A stretch of 36,150 bases of DNA, from NCBI GenBank assembly GCA_004802705.1, contig SGPL01000350.1, forward strand, positions 1 through 36,150, written 5' to 3'. Below are positions 33,295 to 36,150 of this stretch, piece after piece. The notes under the pieces are model-generated. The model made no database searches. It was not told where the DNA came from and was given only the letters and a program-made list of their open reading frames with translations. A program made the translations under genes and the position numbers. How positions within the stretch are numbered: position 1 is the first letter of the stretch; the number at the start of each line of letters is the position of its first letter. Source of the stretch: Bondarzewia mesenterica. Its lineage: Eukaryota; Basidiomycota; Agaricomycetes; Russulales; Bondarzewiaceae.

Positions 33295-34173
33295 GAATGC
33301 GGGCAATGGCGGGTCGACGAGCGCAAACCGGCCTGCTAGACGTCGGGAACGATGAGGTCCACTCAATTATTCCCCCGTTCGCGCTCTCCTCCGGTTTGAA
33401 GCGGAGTCGTAATTTACGCCACATCGGTTTCTCGGATTCTCTTTCTGCTGATCTCGCGATCATCGAGTCTCGCAATAATACTTCTTACACTTCGGATCCG
33501 CTGGGTGTGTCCATGTCATTCACAATATTTTTGTTTGTACGATTATATTTTCAATGCTCCTGTTGAAAATCAGCGTGTTCCAAGGCCAGTCTGCCAAGTC
33601 GTTCTATATTATCTTCGATTGAAGAACGGATGGCTGTGCTGAGCACATGGGAAATGCTCACCTTCTCGCTCACATCGAAACGGGTGTCATAATACAACTC
33701 CTCGGGCTAGACATGCGATTTGCAAGCCCGCGGAGCGAAGCTCTTGAGATGGGAAATTCGACATTGCATTTCTTGACGTCGTCAGGGAGATCATCTTGAT
33801 GATAGAGAGCAAATCGTAACTCATCCAGCAGTGGCGGCCGCACAGGCTCGTCACCGTGTGCAAGCTCTCAGAGTACAAACTTTTCGGTCAGTTTCCTCAG
33901 CGTAACGTCAGTCTGATTTTTGGCGCATTCTCATGCAATTTTTGGGCTAGAAGTCTACCCTCCCAGTTGAATCTAGCTGGCGGCAAGCCATACAGTGCAA
34001 TGGTGGTTTCACGATTGCATTCTTTATTCTCCACAGGAATGTTTCGCGATTCACAGTGACCTCAATTCGACCGGAAAGAATCCAATGCTCAGGCTCAGAT
34101 GTTCAATGCTGAGCTTCAATTGGCGACTTCTTATATCTTCAGTTTGTATAGATATGGGAACCACGTAAATCAT
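33295..34173. other. Intergenic region upstream of the kinase and tRNA genes
   Basis: About 880 bp. It includes the kinase promoter at the left and the tRNA upstream flank at the right. Short open frames exist on both strands, for example minus 33687-33878. None has a conserved motif or splice-supported extension that I could recognise. Confidence 0.5.
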
Positions 34174-34267
34174 GGCGGGCTGGCGCAATGGTAGCGCGTC
34201 GGTTTCCGGTTAGCGTGGCAACACGCAATCGAGCCGGAGGTTCTGGGTTCGAGCCCCAGGTTCGTCG
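34174..34267 (+). tRNA. tRNA-Arg (anticodon CCG) with 22-nt intron
   Basis: Full cloverleaf by hand. The acceptor is GGCGGGC/GTTCGTC (with G-U pairs), the D-arm GCGC-AATGGTA-GCGC, and the anticodon stem TCGGT/GCCGG with loop TTCCGG + A. The variable loop is AGGTT, the T-arm CTGGG-TTCGAGC-CCCAG, and the discriminator G at 34267. The anticodon CCG is at 34206-34208, after U33. The intron is at the standard site after base 37 (34210-34231) and contains a perfect GCGTG-GCAA-CACGC hairpin with a GNRA loop. A-box TGGCGCAATGG and B-box GGTTCGAGCCC are present. It reads CGG codons. Confidence 0.9.
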
Positions 34268-34275
34268 GCCATAAC

Positions 34276-34347
34276 GGGCGTTTGGCACAGTGGTAGCGCG
34301 CACGCTTTGCATGCGTGAGGTCGAGGGTTCAAACCCCTCAACGTCCA
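34276..34347 (+). tRNA. tRNA-Ala (anticodon TGC)
   Basis: 72-nt intronless cloverleaf. The acceptor is GGGCGTT/AACGTCC, the D-arm GCAC-AGTGGTA-GCGC, and the anticodon arm CACGC-TTTGCAT-GCGTG with TGC. The variable loop is AGGTC, the T-arm GAGGG-TTCAAAC-CCCTC, and the discriminator A. A-box TGGCACAGTGG and B-box GGTTCAAACCC are present. It begins 8 bp after the tRNA-Arg end. Confidence 0.95.
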
Positions 34348-34348
34348 C

Positions 34349-34353
34349 TTTTT
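34349..34353 (+). terminator. RNA polymerase III terminator (T5)
   Basis: TTTTT begins two bases after the tRNA-Ala end. No T-run occurs in the 8-bp spacer after tRNA-Arg, so this is the first terminator for both tRNA genes. Confidence 0.85.
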
Positions 34354-34410
34354 GTACCTTTGTTTGATCTCTGTGCACGACTCTTTCCTTTGTTTTTCTA
34401 TTTTCTCTTT

Positions 34411-35022
34411 CAAAGAAGTCCTGCGCTTCAACAACCGACCCGCAGGAGTTATTTCCCACCTTTGAGATCCCGCATCCTCCCGGTGATAATCTTACGGTGG
34501 ATGTCGGAAGAACGAAGCAAAAGGAGTTCGTCTCTAAACGGCCTCGTAAGTATATCTGCCTGCATCTTCATATCGATCTGCCTGCGTGGGTGATAGTAGG
34601 TTTCCGTGTCCATGATAGTCTTTTTTTCTTGGCCCCTGCTTTGCACGCGTCGATAGAAGCGAAAACAGCGCACGACGTGCATGCATGTGAAGCCCGCAGT
34701 AGCCTCAAGGCCTCCGTTCCCAGGTGCGTGCATGTATACTGTGCGGCTCATGACACGCCGCAATCTACTTTCTCCTGACTGGAAGGCTAACAGTTCAGGC
34801 ATACTCAGGGGATCGATATTTCGTCAATGCTATCACCGCATACGTATTCTGCACAATGCACAGGCACTTCAGAGAGCCGCGATAGGACTCCATGATCAAT
34901 CGAGGGTTATGATAGTAATTACTGCCGATATTCGAATGCTCGCCCTGGACTCGACTTTTCCCACAAGGGCCGCCTTGATTATCAAGGGATCTCAGCAGTT
35001 GATGTTGAACTTTGAACGTTGA
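34411..35022 (+). other. Possible three-exon 3' end of an unrecognised gene
   Basis: One frame stays open through three blocks joined by good splice sites in consistent phase. The blocks are about 34411-34545 (…PQELFPTFEIPHPPGDNLTV…, donor GTAAGT), 34657-34723 and 34794-35022 (donor GTGCGT, acceptor CTAACAG), ending with TGA at 35020. I could not find a start codon or upstream exons; the tRNA genes lie immediately upstream on the same strand. A shorter alternative starts MSEERSKRSSSL at 34501 in another frame and shares the splice sites. A minus-strand frame (34449-34802) overlaps and competes. No family recognised. Confidence 0.3.
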
Positions 35023-35592
35023 TTAATGATTCCCAAGGGCTCAGCCAGTCAGCCAAACTCAGGCTGATTGAAATGTGCGAGGTATCTGAAGCCGGCACAG
35101 GTTTTTGAACTTCATGTAGTTCTGTGACAATGCAAGATGCAACGAATGGTTATGCGTAGTTCCTGGGGTTTCGGCGGCGCAGGCGCAGAAATTCTTCGCC
35201 AGGTTTCCTTTGGATGTCAAATTGCGTGAATCGCGCGGGGCGACACACGACACAGCCACCGTGGGGTATTGTCGCGAAAATGACGGGCCGGGATTCCCCG
35301 AATGGGGTACCTACTCCATTTGGTACAACAACGTAAACACCCCAGTCTTCCCCACAAATACCACTCTCTGCTCCACAACAACAAGATCTTCTCGTCCCTT
35401 GCCCTCTCATTCCCTACCGCGCACGCGTAGCATATCAAAATATCCTCTTTTTCGTTTGTATAATAGTTTTTTATTTCTACTTTGGCATTGGCGGCAGTCT
35501 ATAACCGCGGGAGAAGCTGTTTAAGTTTGAACCCGCTGGTGATCTCATAGTCCCCGCCCCCTCAGGTCCGTCAACGACCTTCAATAAAAACA
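35023..35592. other. Intergenic / putative promoter stretch
   Basis: About 570 bp. The last 230 bp are rich in CT and CA runs, with TTTGTATAATAG near 35454-35465, resembling a Pol II promoter and 5' leader ahead of the ATG at 35593. No gene or repeat recognised. Confidence 0.4.
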
Positions 35593-36150
35593 ATGGTAAG
35601 GAGACCCCCTTTGATCCTCATCACCCTTTCTCATGATTGTATCCCCCCAGCAATCTCCCCATCCCTCTGATCACAAAGCTTATGAGCATGATCAGCATCG
35701 CGAGGCTCATGTCATGGGATTGCGTTTAGCGTTGGGCAGCATACTCTCGCCCGTAGGCATTTTCCCCCTACTTTCAGTTCACCACCCCTGTCCCATAGCG
35801 CACAAACACTTCTTTCATGACCGAGTGTTCCGTTCGGCGTTTCTCTCTTCATCCTAACCCACGCTTAGAAACGCTCCACGCCGTCCTCGGGGACGTCTTC
35901 ACCGTTCCTCCAAGGAACATACTCTCGCGGGGCATGAGACTCCCCCGTTACCCCCACCTCCGCCTCACCCCACGCCCTCTCAAGTACACCCCAACAACCC
36001 TTATCTGCATACCCCGATGCACTCGCATTCGCACGCACCTTCGAGATTGAGTCTCTCAGTAAGTCTCGACTGTTACCTGACTGGATTCACTCCGAGTATT
36101 TCGACGATGTCACTATTAACGGCTTTAATTCAAACCGCCGTTTTGATTCC
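35593..36150 (+). CDS. Possible 5' end of a gene running off the window
   Basis: AACAATG at 35590-35596 is followed at once by a GTAAGG donor, so the first coding exon would be the ATG alone. An acceptor CCCCCCAG ends at 35650 and leads into QSPHPSDHKAYEHDQHREAHV. Further downstream, around 35860-36050, a frame rich in Pro/His reads HETPPLPPPPP and PMHSHSHAPSRLSL and meets a GTAAGT donor near 36060. I could not define the introns between these parts. The composition suggests a disordered regulatory-type N-terminus, but no domain is visible before the window ends. Confidence 0.3.

Noticed and set aside
34204..34208. Reading the first tRNA as tRNA-Gly(TCC)
   Set aside because: Shifting the anticodon stem by one base leaves a G-A mismatch at the top pair and breaks the standard arm lengths. 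CCG (Arg) gives a fully paired stem with U33 in place.
1..36150. CRISPR arrays, bacterial operons, prophage or secondary-metabolite cluster
   Set aside because: Intron-rich eukaryotic genes throughout; the tandem repeats lack regular spacers; no synthase, toxin-antitoxin or defence gene was recognised.

Overview
The window reads as a basidiomycete (Agaricomycotina-type) nuclear genome. It has densely packed genes split by many 50-80 bp introns. It carries a DUF6533 seven-helix protein and a DUF1365 protein of mushroom-fungus style, and its housekeeping genes look like fungal orthologues. The sequence is draft quality. There are isolated N calls at 20953 and between 26696 and about 29873. Four otherwise intact conserved or well-formed genes each need one single-base correction to read through.

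Layout. Bases 1-3878 hold no convincing gene: a possible solo LTR at the left edge, C/T-rich low-complexity blocks and an ~18-bp minisatellite. Then come a PDAP1/PP28-type phosphoprotein gene (3879-4975, +) and SET2, the histone H3K36 methyltransferase (6504-9829, +). A basic, disordered, probably nuclear protein of unknown function lies on the minus strand (10238-12634). It is divergent from a DUF1365 membrane protein (12883-14712, +). A 124-residue minus-strand gene (14919-15363) and a DUF6533 membrane protein (16101-17899, +) follow. An 858-bp hAT-like MITE with 32-bp perfect terminal inverted repeats and an 8-bp target duplication (18043-18900) sits 203 bp before the start codon of the next gene, RPA49.

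The second half is mostly ribosome-production machinery. It holds RPA49, a subunit of RNA polymerase I (19104-20816, +), and UTP10/HEATR1, a very large HEAT-repeat protein of the SSU processome (21358-29235, +). UTP10 ends 176 bp from the convergent stop of a PBD-containing PAK/STE20-type kinase (29412-33294, -). The kinase has an unusual catalytic loop (HRDLRSDN) and a DFS magnesium motif. A tRNA-Arg(CCG) gene with a 22-nt intron and a tRNA-Ala(TGC) gene lie 8 bp apart with only one Pol III terminator, which suggests a dicistronic tRNA unit. The last 1.8 kb holds one possible multi-exon gene of unknown start and the possible 5' end of a gene leaving the window.

I did not find a clear new multi-gene system such as a defence or biosynthetic cluster. 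The strongest non-routine items are the intact MITE, the tandem tRNA unit, the divergent kinase, a GC-AG intron in UTP10 and the four single-base frame breaks. Exon coordinates come from reading splice signals and checking phase by hand. No alignment or transcript data were available.
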